DNA of 5,355 bases from an uncultured Bacilli bacterium (GCA_949840855.1 CATKYP010000075.1:1-5355); one strand, 5' to 3'. Counted from the stretch's first letter, positions 1-5,295 are shown. Numbers and translations: made by a program. Notes: generated from the sequence alone by a model not told the origin.

Positions 1-334
1 CTAACAACTCATTTTTATTATCTTTTATTATATCTTCAAGTATCATTATTGTAGAATTTTCATCTAAAATTGCTAAATCTTCTTCATTTTGACTTAAAGT
101 AACTGCAATATCTTGCTCGTTATAATCAGATAATTTTAATAATTCTTCTAATTTTATATTTAAAATATAACTAATTTTTCTCAAAGATAATACATTAGGT
201 TTCTTTCTTTCACCTTTTTCTATCTTTGCTAATGTATTATTATCTATGCCTGTTCTTCTAGATAGTTCTCTTTGCGATATTCCTATTTTTTCTCTAGCAC
301 CCTTTACAACACTGGCTAAAGTTTTATCTTCCAC
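1..334 (-). CDS. Xre-family HTH transcriptional repressor (partial, C-terminus off window)
   Basis: The first 111 residues of a Cro/CI-type regulator are visible; the gene runs off the left edge. The protein begins (M/V)EDKTLASVVKGAREK. A canonical HTH_3 fold covers about residues 5-62: ISQRELSRRTG forms helix 2, DNNTLAKIEKGER is the recognition helix and turn, and PNVLSLRKISYILNI gives the closing helices. Residues 69-111 are acidic and could belong to a dimerisation or regulatory domain that is cut off here. The GTG at 334 is chosen because GAGGTG lies six bases upstream; an in-frame GTG at 343 would overlap that ribosome site. The gene is divergent from the integrase operon and separated from it by two identical-type palindromes. 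This is the arrangement of element immunity repressors such as ImmR of ICEBs1 or phage CI. The role as repressor of the operon is inferred; the HTH family assignment is clear. Confidence 0.88.
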   Translation of the reverse strand, partial: MEDKTLASVVKGAREKIGISQRELSRRTGIDNNTLAKIEKGERKKPNVLSLRKISYILNIKLEELLKLSDYNEQDIAVTLSQNEEDLAILDENSTIMILEDIIKDNKNELL

Positions 335-340
335 TTTATA

Positions 341-346
341 CACCTC
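341..346 (-). promoter_or_regulatory. Ribosome binding site of the repressor gene (decides GTG start)
   Basis: On the minus strand GAGGTG is followed by six bases (TATAAA) and then the GTG at 334-332. It is the only Shine-Dalgarno match near the reading frame and favours the GTG at 334 over the in-frame GTG at 343. No in-frame ATG is suitably placed. Confidence 0.7.
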
Positions 347-364
347 ATTTACTCATCTACTACC

Positions 365-393
365 ATTTTAACATAAATTTGATTATCAAACAA
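365..393 (-). promoter_or_regulatory. Promoter of the leftward repressor gene
   Basis: On the minus strand the -35 box is TTGTTT (388-393), the spacer is 17 bp, and the -10 box is TAAAAT (365-370). TGT directly before the -10 box makes it an extended -10. The predicted start point is near 358, giving a leader of about 24 nt that contains the GAGGTG ribosome site. Operator 1 starts only a few bases upstream of the -35 box, so the repressor could regulate its own promoter. The match is good but is from sequence only. Confidence 0.65.
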
Positions 394-396
394 TAT

Positions 397-419
397 TTTT
401 GTGAGTTTTAATCACAAAA
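397..419. promoter_or_regulatory. Operator 1: palindrome between the divergent promoters
   Basis: Perfect 8-bp inverted repeat TTTTGTGA (397-404) / TCACAAAA (412-419) around seven bases. Its 17-bp centre, TGTGAGTTTTAATCACA (400-416), matches operator 2 in half-site sequence and spacing. It lies between the -35 boxes of the leftward (388-393) and rightward (424-429) promoters, centred at 408, about 50 bp from both predicted start points. The likely ligand is the adjacent Xre repressor. Bound protein could occlude both promoters, or repress one and stimulate the other in lambda OR fashion. Confidence 0.75.
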
Positions 420-423
420 TGTA

Positions 424-451
424 TTGACTTAAATTAAATCTGTATGATAAT
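424..451 (+). promoter_or_regulatory. Promoter of the rightward integrase operon
   Basis: TTGACT (424-429), a 16-bp spacer, then GATAAT (446-451), each 5/6 to the sigma-A consensus. The predicted start point is near 458, at the left edge of operator 2, so an occupied operator would block initiation or early elongation. The transcript would have an untranslated leader of about 100 nt before the ATG at 559. Confidence 0.7.
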
Positions 452-458
452 ATATTAT

Positions 459-475
459 TGTGAGTATAACTCACA
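459..475. promoter_or_regulatory. Operator 2: palindrome over the rightward start point
   Basis: TGTGAGTATAACTCACA is a perfect 7-bp inverted repeat (459-465 / 469-475) with a 3-bp centre. It shares the TGTGAGT half-site and 17-bp length of operator 1, and the two centres are 59 bp apart (408 and 467). The position immediately after the GATAAT -10 box is that of a classic repression site. Assignment to the neighbouring Xre protein is inferred from position and the two-copy pattern. Confidence 0.8.
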
Positions 476-511
476 TATATAATTCTTTTCTTTATTGGTA
501 ATCCATATACA

Positions 512-539
512 TAGATATTTTTATATCTAGAGTCTAGAT
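512..539 (+). repeat. Two overlapping inverted repeats in the operon leader, next to the ribosome site
   Basis: TAGATAT (512-518) pairs perfectly with ATATCTA (523-529) around TTTT. Overlapping it, ATCTAGA (525-531) and TCTAGAT (533-539) form a perfect 15-bp palindrome centred on G532 that ends one base before the AAAGGAGG ribosome site. The hairpins share 525-529 and cannot form together. The 15-bp palindrome is unrelated to the TGTGAGT operators and has a one-base centre. It could therefore be a DNA site for another dimeric protein rather than an RNA stem. Its function is unknown. Confidence 0.5.
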
Positions 540-540
540 G

Positions 541-548
541 AAAGGAGG
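541..548 (+). promoter_or_regulatory. Ribosome binding site of the first operon gene (decides ATG at 559)
   Basis: AAAGGAGG is a near-perfect Shine-Dalgarno sequence ten bases before the ATG at 559-561. An in-frame ATG at 538 would place this site inside the coding sequence and has no ribosome site of its own, so 559 is preferred. Confidence 0.8.
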
Positions 549-558
549 AACATTTAAT

Positions 559-795
559 ATGGATGCTAGAGAAACATTAAAACTTATTTCAAAGCAATGG
601 TGTAATCTTAACGATTTAATGCTACTTGCTGAAATAGGTAAAAATAATGCAGTGAAACTTAGGAAAGAGATAAAGCAAGATTTAATAAATCAAGGATATA
701 CTCTTCCTAATAACAGATTACCAATGATTGAAGTCGTTAATAAACTAAAAATAAATATTAATTATTTAGAAAAAATGGCGAAAGAAAATTTATAG
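559..795 (+). CDS. Small basic putative DNA-binding accessory protein (78 aa)
   Basis: The 78-residue protein begins MDARETLKLISKQW and has no signal peptide or membrane segment. It looks wholly helical. Residues about 16-47 (from NLNDLMLLAEIGKNNAV, then a Lys/Arg-rich helix KLRKEIKQDL) resemble a helix-turn-helix. They are followed by the turn NQGYTLPNNRLPMIEVVNKLKIN and a final helix. The pattern of a Lys/Arg-rich helix, then G-Y/F, then N-R-L-P and a hydrophobic helix recalls short proteins such as DUF3173 that sit beside integrases in Firmicutes elements. No family is claimed with certainty. As first gene of the operon, with the ATPase starting 11 bases after its stop, it is a reasonable candidate for a recombination directionality factor or a replication accessory protein. 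Both roles are inferences. Confidence 0.75.
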   Translation: MDARETLKLISKQWCNLNDLMLLAEIGKNNAVKLRKEIKQDLINQGYTLPNNRLPMIEVVNKLKININYLEKMAKENL

Positions 796-806
796 AAAGG
801 AATTAT

Positions 807-1775
807 ATGAAAACAATAGAAGAATTAAGAAGTAGTATTGTCGATATGAATTATATCATCCAAGATATGATTCGTGAAAATGGTTTATATTGTTTACTTG
901 GAGAAGCCAAAGTTGGTAAATCTGCTATGGCTCTTCAAATAGCAAACTCAATCTGTAATGGTATTCTTTTTCTAGATTTAAAAACGAATAAAACTCCTGT
1001 TCTTTATTTAAGTACAGAAATGAATCCTAGTGAAACAATAAGTCGCACTGAACTTATGAATTGTAAATTAAATAGTGATGATTTCTTTTATACTTATCCA
1101 GATGAAAATTCTACACAACTTAGTATTATAAAGGTTGAAAAAGAGATTATGAACTTTTCCGAAAAACATGATGGCAAACTTGTATTTATAGATATGTTTA
1201 ATGGAATTAATTTTGGCTATAACTATGATTTAAATAACTATCAAGATATGAGTCAAAATATATTCCCACAAATTAGAAATCTATGTAACAAATATAATGT
1301 TTCTATTATATTAGTTCATCATTTAAATCGTAAAGGTAAATCTTTAGGTAGTACAGCCATAGATACTTGTGTTGATGGTAAGATTGCATTAAAACAAGAT
1401 GAAAATATTAAATCAACATTCTATCTAAAGTATGAAAGTAGAGATTATCCTAGCAAAGATTATATTTTGAAAAGAAATAATCATCTAATACTTTCTATTG
1501 ATGAAGATACCGAAGATAAATTAAATGATAACTTGATACAATTCTTAAAGTATGCGATTAATAAGGAAGAATTTACTTTTAAAATATCAGAGATGGTAAG
1601 TAAGTTAAATTTGAATATTACTCCACCTGTATTCGGTAAATTACTTGCCAATAACAAAGAAAAGTTAGAAAAATTAGGACTTACTATCAAATCTAGAAGA
1701 ACTGCAACAGATAGAATTTATACTGCTATATATAAGGAACCGATACTTGAAAGCAATAGTTTCGAGGAGGAATGA
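807..1775 (+). CDS. RecA-fold (RepA/AAA_25-like) ATPase, putative replication helicase
   Basis: 322 aa, cytoplasmic, with AAAGGA six bases before the ATG. The core is an ATPase of the RecA/hexameric-helicase type. It has Walker A GEAKVGKS (residues 32-39), a strand ending YLSTEM with E71 where RepA-like proteins place the catalytic glutamate, and Walker B LVFIDM with D129. A sensor-type stretch LVHHLNRKGKSLGST (169-183) matches the VHHxxK...GS pattern of plasmid RepA/AAA_25 helicases. After a charged linker (about 232-240), residues 240-310 look like a winged helix (FTFKISEMVSKLNLN, then LKSRRT-like basic hairpin and RIYTAIY), probably for DNA contact. By family analogy it would unwind or load at an element origin, but no origin is visible here. 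It overlaps the integrase ribosome site and is almost certainly co-transcribed with the integrase. An NTPase with another role (regulation or defence) is not excluded. Confidence 0.82.
   Translation: MKTIEELRSSIVDMNYIIQDMIRENGLYCLLGEAKVGKSAMALQIANSICNGILFLDLKTNKTPVLYLSTEMNPSETISRTELMNCKLNSDDFFYTYPDENSTQLSIIKVEKEIMNFSEKHDGKLVFIDMFNGINFGYNYDLNNYQDMSQNIFPQIRNLCNKYNVSIILVHHLNRKGKSLGSTAIDTCVDGKIALKQDENIKSTFYLKYESRDYPSKDYILKRNNHLILSIDEDTEDKLNDNLIQFLKYAINKEEFTFKISEMVSKLNLNITPPVFGKLLANNKEKLEKLGLTIKSRRTATDRIYTAIYKEPILESNSFEEE
1764..1770 (+). promoter_or_regulatory. Ribosome binding site of the integrase (decides ATG at 1778)
   Basis: GAGGAGG lies inside the last codons of the ATPase gene. It is seven bases before the ATG at 1778-1780 but only one base before the in-frame ATG at 1772, so 1778 is the likely start. 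The ATPase stop TGA (1773-1775) sits between the site and the start, an arrangement that favours translational coupling. Confidence 0.7.
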
Positions 1776-1777
1776 TT

Positions 1778-2893
1778 ATGGCAGTTAAACAATTAGACAA
1801 GTCTGAATGGACTAAAGATGGTCGCAAATGGATATTTTATGACTATGTAAAGAATTTAGATGGAACTAGAAGGAAATATAAGTCAAAGAAGTTTTTTACA
1901 AAATTAGAGGCATTAAAAGCCGAAAGAGAGTTTCTAACAACAAATACTGAACGAGCGGATAAAGATCGTAATATGACTTTTAAAGATTTATATACTCTCT
2001 TCTATGCTTATAAAGAAGATAAAGTAAAATTTACTACTTTAAAGACTTATAGAGATAGGCAAAAATTCTTTAAAAATCTAGAAAATGTTAAACTAAAAGA
2101 TTTTAATATAGAGCACTTTGAAAAATGGAAGAAAGAGATTAATTCTTATGGTTACACAACAAATCATAAGAATCATATATTTAAATTCTTTAAAGAATTA
2201 TTAAACTATGCTACTAAATGGTACAATTTTAATTTTACTGCAACTTACAATAAAATGACTAACTTTACGAATCCAAATGAAATACCAAAAGAAATGTTAT
2301 TTTTTACTTATGATGAATTTAAAAGGTTTATTGCAGTAGAAGATGACATATTATATAAAACTATGTATGAAACTTTATATTACTGTGGATTAAGACGCGG
2401 TGAACTTCGTGGACTTACTTGGAATGACATTGATTTTGAAAATAGTTATTTAAGTGTAAATAAAAATGTGGTAGCAACTAGAGGTGATGAAAACAAACCC
2501 TATATGATTACTACTCCTAAAACAAAATCAAGTATTAGAAATATTCCAATACCTAAGGTTTTATTAGATGACTTAAAAGAACTATATAAAGTTTCTAATA
2601 ATCATTATGGATTTAATAATAGTTGGTATGTCTTTGGAGATACTGAACCTATTACAAATGGCAGAATAAGATGGAGGAAAAATAAGAATTGTGAGTTAGC
2701 AGAAGTTAAACAAATTAGAATCCATGATTTTAGACATAGTTGTGCATCACTTTTAATCAATAGTGGTGCCACCATAAATGTAGTTGCAAAATATCTAGGA
2801 CATACAAAAATAGACGAGACATTAAACACTTATTCCCATCTATTTAAAAATCAAATGAATGAAATAATAAACATTATCGACAATTTAAATTAA
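1778..2893 (+). CDS. int: Tyrosine recombinase / site-specific integrase of the element
   Basis: 371 aa from the preferred ATG. The N-terminal 50 residues (EWTKDGRKWIFYDYV, then KYKSKKFFTKLEALKAERE) fit an arm-type DNA-binding domain of Tn916/phage integrases. Residues about 65-160 form the SAM-like core-binding domain (MTFKDLYTLFYAY, then NHKNHIFKFFKELLNYA). The catalytic domain is intact: R206 in CGLRRGEL, K248 in TPKTKSS, H316 and R319 in IHDFRHSCASLL, H342 in YLGHTKI, and the nucleophile Y352 in TYSHLF. It should integrate and excise the element through a 3'-phosphotyrosine intermediate, acting at the att region that follows the gene. The ATPase gene ends two bases upstream. Unlike many phage integrases it is the last gene of the repressor-controlled operon rather than separately transcribed. 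No frameshift or truncation is seen, so it is probably active. Confidence 0.95.
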   Translation: MAVKQLDKSEWTKDGRKWIFYDYVKNLDGTRRKYKSKKFFTKLEALKAEREFLTTNTERADKDRNMTFKDLYTLFYAYKEDKVKFTTLKTYRDRQKFFKNLENVKLKDFNIEHFEKWKKEINSYGYTTNHKNHIFKFFKELLNYATKWYNFNFTATYNKMTNFTNPNEIPKEMLFFTYDEFKRFIAVEDDILYKTMYETLYYCGLRRGELRGLTWNDIDFENSYLSVNKNVVATRGDENKPYMITTPKTKSSIRNIPIPKVLLDDLKELYKVSNNHYGFNNSWYVFGDTEPITNGRIRWRKNKNCELAEVKQIRIHDFRHSCASLLINSGATINVVAKYLGHTKIDETLNTYSHLFKNQMNEIINIIDNLN

Positions 2894-2896
2894 AAT

Positions 2897-2917
2897 GGGT
2901 ACCTATTTGGGTACCTA
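2897..2917 (+). repeat. Tandem GGGTACCTA repeats, candidate integrase arm sites
   Basis: GGGTACCTA occurs at 2897-2905 and again at 2909-2917, a 12-bp period with the spacer TTT. The first copy starts four bases after the integrase stop. Short direct repeats between an integrase gene and its core site are the usual arm-type binding sites of two-domain tyrosine integrases. The assignment is inferred from position and form. Each copy contains the palindrome GGTACC, so a different binding protein is possible. Confidence 0.5.
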
Positions 2918-2957
2918 ATACATATACAAAAGAGCTTGGAGCCCTTATAAACAAAGT

Positions 2958-2979
2958 ATCCCAGCCTTTCGACTGGGAT
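2958..2979. terminator. Strong hairpin between the integrase and the att core, possible bidirectional terminator
   Basis: ATCCCAG (2958-2964) pairs perfectly with CTGGGAT (2973-2979). Read on the minus strand the stem extends through a G-T and a C-G pair to nine pairs closed by a GAAA tetraloop, then ACTTTGTTTAT. Read on the plus strand the inner pairing is poorer and only TTTC follows. It could end the integrase operon and also stop transcripts from recG entering the element. The U-tracts are weak on both sides, so terminator function is uncertain; an RNA or recombination role is possible. Confidence 0.45.
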
Positions 2980-2991
2980 TTCAGGGGGTTC

Positions 2992-3015
2992 GGTTGAATT
3001 CTCTCAAATTTAACC
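2992..3015. other. Candidate attachment-site core (element-chromosome junction)
   Basis: GGTTGAATT (2992-3000), six-base spacer CTCTCA (3001-3006), AATTTAACC (3007-3015). The arms are inverted repeats matching at 8 of 9 positions. Two 9-bp inverted core-type sites around a 6-8 bp crossover region are the architecture cut by tyrosine recombinases. The site is 98 bp after the integrase stop, past the candidate arm repeats, and 98 bp before the recG stop. It is proposed as attL or attR, with crossover in CTCTCA. The matching copy at the other end of the element is outside the window, so this is unproven. Confidence 0.5.
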
Positions 3016-3023
3016 ATGAGAGA
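3000..3023. repeat. Inverted repeat overlapping the att core
   Basis: TCTCTCA (3000-3006) and TGAGAGA (3017-3023) are a perfect 7-bp inverted repeat around ten bases. The left arm includes the whole proposed crossover spacer. There is no T-tract after it on either strand, so it is not a convincing terminator. It may be incidental to, or part of, the attachment site. Confidence 0.4.
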
Positions 3024-3028
3024 TATCA

Positions 3029-3047
3029 GCATGATTTATCATCATGC
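3029..3047. repeat. Hairpin-forming inverted repeat downstream of recG
   Basis: GCATGAT (3029-3035) and ATCATGC (3041-3047) form a perfect 7-bp stem with a five-base loop. It lies 66 bp beyond the recG stop in the DNA predicted to be chromosomal. It could protect or help end the recG transcript, but no U-tract follows on the minus strand. Confidence 0.35.
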
Positions 3048-3113
3048 ATCTTAATCATATCCAATATTTTTATAAAAGTCAATCTTATATTCTAACTTTA
3101 CACACACTTGACG

Positions 3114-5111
3114 TTAACTATTATTATTAATAGAATTGATTAATTTTAATTTAAGTTCATTTATGTTTGTTGTGCAATTTAAATATTCTTCACTGTCTTC
3201 TCTTGCTCTTAATAATATATCATAATCATCCTTTATATTAGCAATTTTAAAGGTCATATCACCACTTTGTTTAGTTCCAAATAAATCTCCATGTCCTCTA
3301 AGTTTAAAATCTTCCTCACTAATTTTAAAACCATCATCTTCTTTTTCCATTATAGTTAATCTTTCAGTATCACTATCACTTATTAGTATACAACTAGATT
3401 CACTATTTCCTCTACCTACACGTCCTCTTAATTGATGAAGTGTTGAAAGTCCAAATTTATTAGCATCAAAAATTACCATCATTGTAGCATTTGGAACATC
3501 TACTCCAACTTCTACAACAGTAGTTGAAATAAGTATTTGAATACTTCCCTGTAAAAACTCTTGCATAATTAATTCCTTAGCACTACTAGCCATTTTTCCA
3601 TGAACCACATCTATATTATAGTATTCACCAAAAGCAAGCTTCATTTTATCTTTTAAATCACATACACTAGCTAAATCATTTGTTTCACTATTATCTTCTA
3701 TAAGTGGTGCTATAACATAGATTTGATGGTGCTTTTTTAATTCATCTAACATTAATTGTAGCACATCTTTTATTTCACTATTTTTCTTTACATATGTTTT
3801 TATCTTTTTTCTACCTTTTGGTCTTTCCTTGATAATAGATGTATCCATATCTCCATAAATTGTTAAAGCATACGTTCTTGGTATTGGAGTTGCACTCATA
3901 TATAATATGTCTGGTTTAATTCCTTTATTTTGCAAATTTGCTCTTTGATTAACCCCAAATCTATGTTGTTCATCTGTTATTACAAGTCCTAAATTATTAT
4001 ATATAACGTCATCTTGTATAAGGGCATGAGTTCCTATAACAATATCAATATCGCCATTTTCTAGACCTTTATAGATCTCTGTTTTTTCTTTCTTTAATAA
4101 TGAACCTGTTAAAAGTGCTATATTAACTTTAGTACTTTTTAATATATCTTTTAAATTATTATAGTGCTGTACTGCTAATATTTCTGTTGGTGCCATTAAA
4201 GCTGATTGCATCCCTGCTAAGTAATTTGAATACATTGCAATAAATGATACTATTGTTTTTCCACTACCAACATCACCTTGTAATAGTCTATTCATTCTGC
4301 AACTTGATTCCATATCTTTTAGTATTTCTTCTGATGCCTTTTTTTGATCATCTGTTAATGAAAAGGAAAGTGATTCTATGAACTTTTCTACCTTTTCTCT
4401 TGGTATAGTTCTGTCTACTCCTTTATTATTTGATTTATTTTGTTTTTTTAAATAATTTATTTTAAACATAAAGCTAAATAACTCTTCATATTTTAATCTA
4501 TATTCTGCTTCCTTTAATTTTTCCTCTGTTGGCGGATTATGAACAATGTTTAAAGCTAAACGCTTATTAACAAACGAGTATTTATTTATATATTCTTCTG
4601 GAATATAATCTGTTATTTCTTTACCAAATTGTAATAGTGCCATATTAATATAGGTAGCTATATTTTTATTAGTAAGTCCTTGGGTTACGTGGTATACAGG
4701 TTCAATCTTAACTTTACTAGATAGTGTTCCCATTTTTATATCACTTGCTGTTATAACATTCTTTTTTCTATCAAATTTTCCTATAATAATAACATTTGTT
4801 CCTACTTCTAGACTTGATTTTAGAAAGGCTCTGTTAAATATTGATACTCCTACTACCCCATTAGAACTTACTAATCTAAAGTTCATTTTATTAAGTCCTG
4901 CCTTAAATCGCATTAAAATTGGAACACTTTCCACCTTTCCATCTACAATTACTTTATCCTCTTCTCCCACTTCTTGTAAATTTGTTCTTTCTAAGTATTC
5001 ATATCTAAAAGGATAATGCATAACTAAATCATCAATTGTCATAATACCTAATTTATTAAGTAAAGCTAGTGATTTAGGTCCGATTCCTTTAACATCTTTT
5101 AACATTGCCAT
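3114..5111 (-). CDS. recG: ATP-dependent DNA helicase RecG
   Basis: 665 aa from the preferred ATG, the usual RecG length. RecG is a monomeric superfamily 2 translocase that regresses stalled forks and branch-migrates Holliday junctions. Domains in order: a helix-hairpin-helix-like start (MAMLKDVKGIGPKS), the wedge OB fold (about 40-145), then the helicase core. The core has Walker A GDVGSGKT (279-286), motif II DEQH (380-383), motif III SATPIPRT (406-413) and motif VI QLRGRVGRG (560-568). The C-terminal TRG motif RGHGDLFGTKQSG (605-617) carries H where P is usual (RGPGD). The gene is complete. The ATG at 5129 is also in frame but has no ribosome site and lies at the predicted transcription start. 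The ATG at 5111 has GGAAG seven bases upstream and gives the normal RecG N-terminus; the ATG at 5105 is a third option. recG is a chromosomal housekeeping gene here, flanking the element. Confidence 0.97.
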   Translation of the reverse strand: MAMLKDVKGIGPKSLALLNKLGIMTIDDLVMHYPFRYEYLERTNLQEVGEEDKVIVDGKVESVPILMRFKAGLNKMNFRLVSSNGVVGVSIFNRAFLKSSLEVGTNVIIIGKFDRKKNVITASDIKMGTLSSKVKIEPVYHVTQGLTNKNIATYINMALLQFGKEITDYIPEEYINKYSFVNKRLALNIVHNPPTEEKLKEAEYRLKYEELFSFMFKINYLKKQNKSNNKGVDRTIPREKVEKFIESLSFSLTDDQKKASEEILKDMESSCRMNRLLQGDVGSGKTIVSFIAMYSNYLAGMQSALMAPTEILAVQHYNNLKDILKSTKVNIALLTGSLLKKEKTEIYKGLENGDIDIVIGTHALIQDDVIYNNLGLVITDEQHRFGVNQRANLQNKGIKPDILYMSATPIPRTYALTIYGDMDTSIIKERPKGRKKIKTYVKKNSEIKDVLQLMLDELKKHHQIYVIAPLIEDNSETNDLASVCDLKDKMKLAFGEYYNIDVVHGKMASSAKELIMQEFLQGSIQILISTTVVEVGVDVPNATMMVIFDANKFGLSTLHQLRGRVGRGNSESSCILISDSDTERLTIMEKEDDGFKISEEDFKLRGHGDLFGTKQSGDMTFKIANIKDDYDILLRAREDSEEYLNCTTNINELKLKLINSINNNS

Positions 5112-5135
5112 CAAACCACTTCCATTCATCGTCTA

Positions 5136-5144
5136 ATTATAACA
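5136..5144 (-). promoter_or_regulatory. Proximal recG promoter (extended -10)
   Basis: On the minus strand TGT is followed by a perfect TATAAT (5136-5141). No good -35 box is present at 16-18 bp (TTTAAA or TTAAAA only), which an extended -10 can tolerate. Transcription would start near 5129, making a short leader of about 18 nt for the ATG at 5111. This supports that start over 5129. Confidence 0.55.
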
Positions 5145-5274
5145 CAAATTGTAACTATTTTAAATATTAAATACTAATAAAAATTTATTTCAAGTTTTGT
5201 GTTATTAAAAATTAATTGTATTTGTTCTAAAACCATTTAACTAAATTATTTTATTAATTATAAGTTCCAGGTCC

Positions 5275-5287
5275 TAAGTGCCACTTA
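5275..5287. promoter_or_regulatory. 13-bp palindrome at the distal recG promoter
   Basis: TAAGTG (5275-5280), C, CACTTA (5282-5287) is a perfect palindrome. On the minus strand it overlaps the last base of a TATAAT box and covers the predicted start point near 5280, an operator-like position. It is also part of a near-repeat, AAGTTCCA (5262-5269) and AAGTGCCA (5276-5283), 14 bp apart. Binding partner unknown. Confidence 0.35.
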
Positions 5288-5295
5288 TTATAGCA
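5287..5295 (-). promoter_or_regulatory. Distal promoter candidate toward recG (extended -10)
   Basis: TGCTATAAT on the minus strand is a perfect extended -10. The best -35 at 17 bp, TTCCTA (5310-5315), is weak. It would give a leader of about 170 nt before recG. Confidence 0.4.

Larger units (their letters stand above)
1..3006. mobile_element. Right-hand end of an integrative element (repressor, operon with integrase, att)
   Basis: A divergent Xre repressor, a small putative DNA-binding protein, a RecA-fold ATPase and a tyrosine integrase are followed at once by candidate integrase arm sites and a core-like palindrome. This is the layout of the integrase end of a temperate phage, phage satellite or integrative conjugative/mobilisable element. 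The right boundary is placed inside the core palindrome at 2992-3015, next to host recG. The left boundary is outside the window. No structural phage, conjugation or cargo gene is visible, so the element class cannot be decided. Base composition is as AT-rich as that of recG, so the call rests on gene content and the att-like end, not on compositional bias. Confidence 0.75.

Noticed and set aside
538..558. Upstream in-frame ATG for the first operon gene.
   Set aside because: It would put the AAAGGAGG ribosome site inside the gene and has no ribosome site of its own.
1481..1690. Open frame on the minus strand opposite the ATPase C-terminus.
   Set aside because: It is antisense to a well-supported gene, has no ribosome site or recognisable motif, and looks like a shadow frame.
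2690..2696. TGTGAGT inside the integrase gene resembles an operator half-site.
   Set aside because: The following bases (TAGCAG) do not supply the second half of the palindrome; a lone 7-mer is expected by chance.
2605..2829. Open frame on the minus strand opposite the integrase catalytic domain.
   Set aside because: It lies opposite conserved catalytic codons and has no independent support.
1..2893. Possibility of a new defence or toxin-antitoxin system built from the HTH repressor, small protein and ATPase.
   Set aside because: The ATPase motifs and the adjacent integrase, operators and att-like end are explained by a mobile-element control and recombination module; no nuclease, toxin or other effector domain is visible.
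2984..3016. GGGGGTTCGG followed by a stretch ending AACCA suggested a tRNA 3' end as the integration target.
   Set aside because: The bases after the TTCGGTT loop do not pair with GGGGG, and no acceptor, anticodon or D-arm can be built on either strand.
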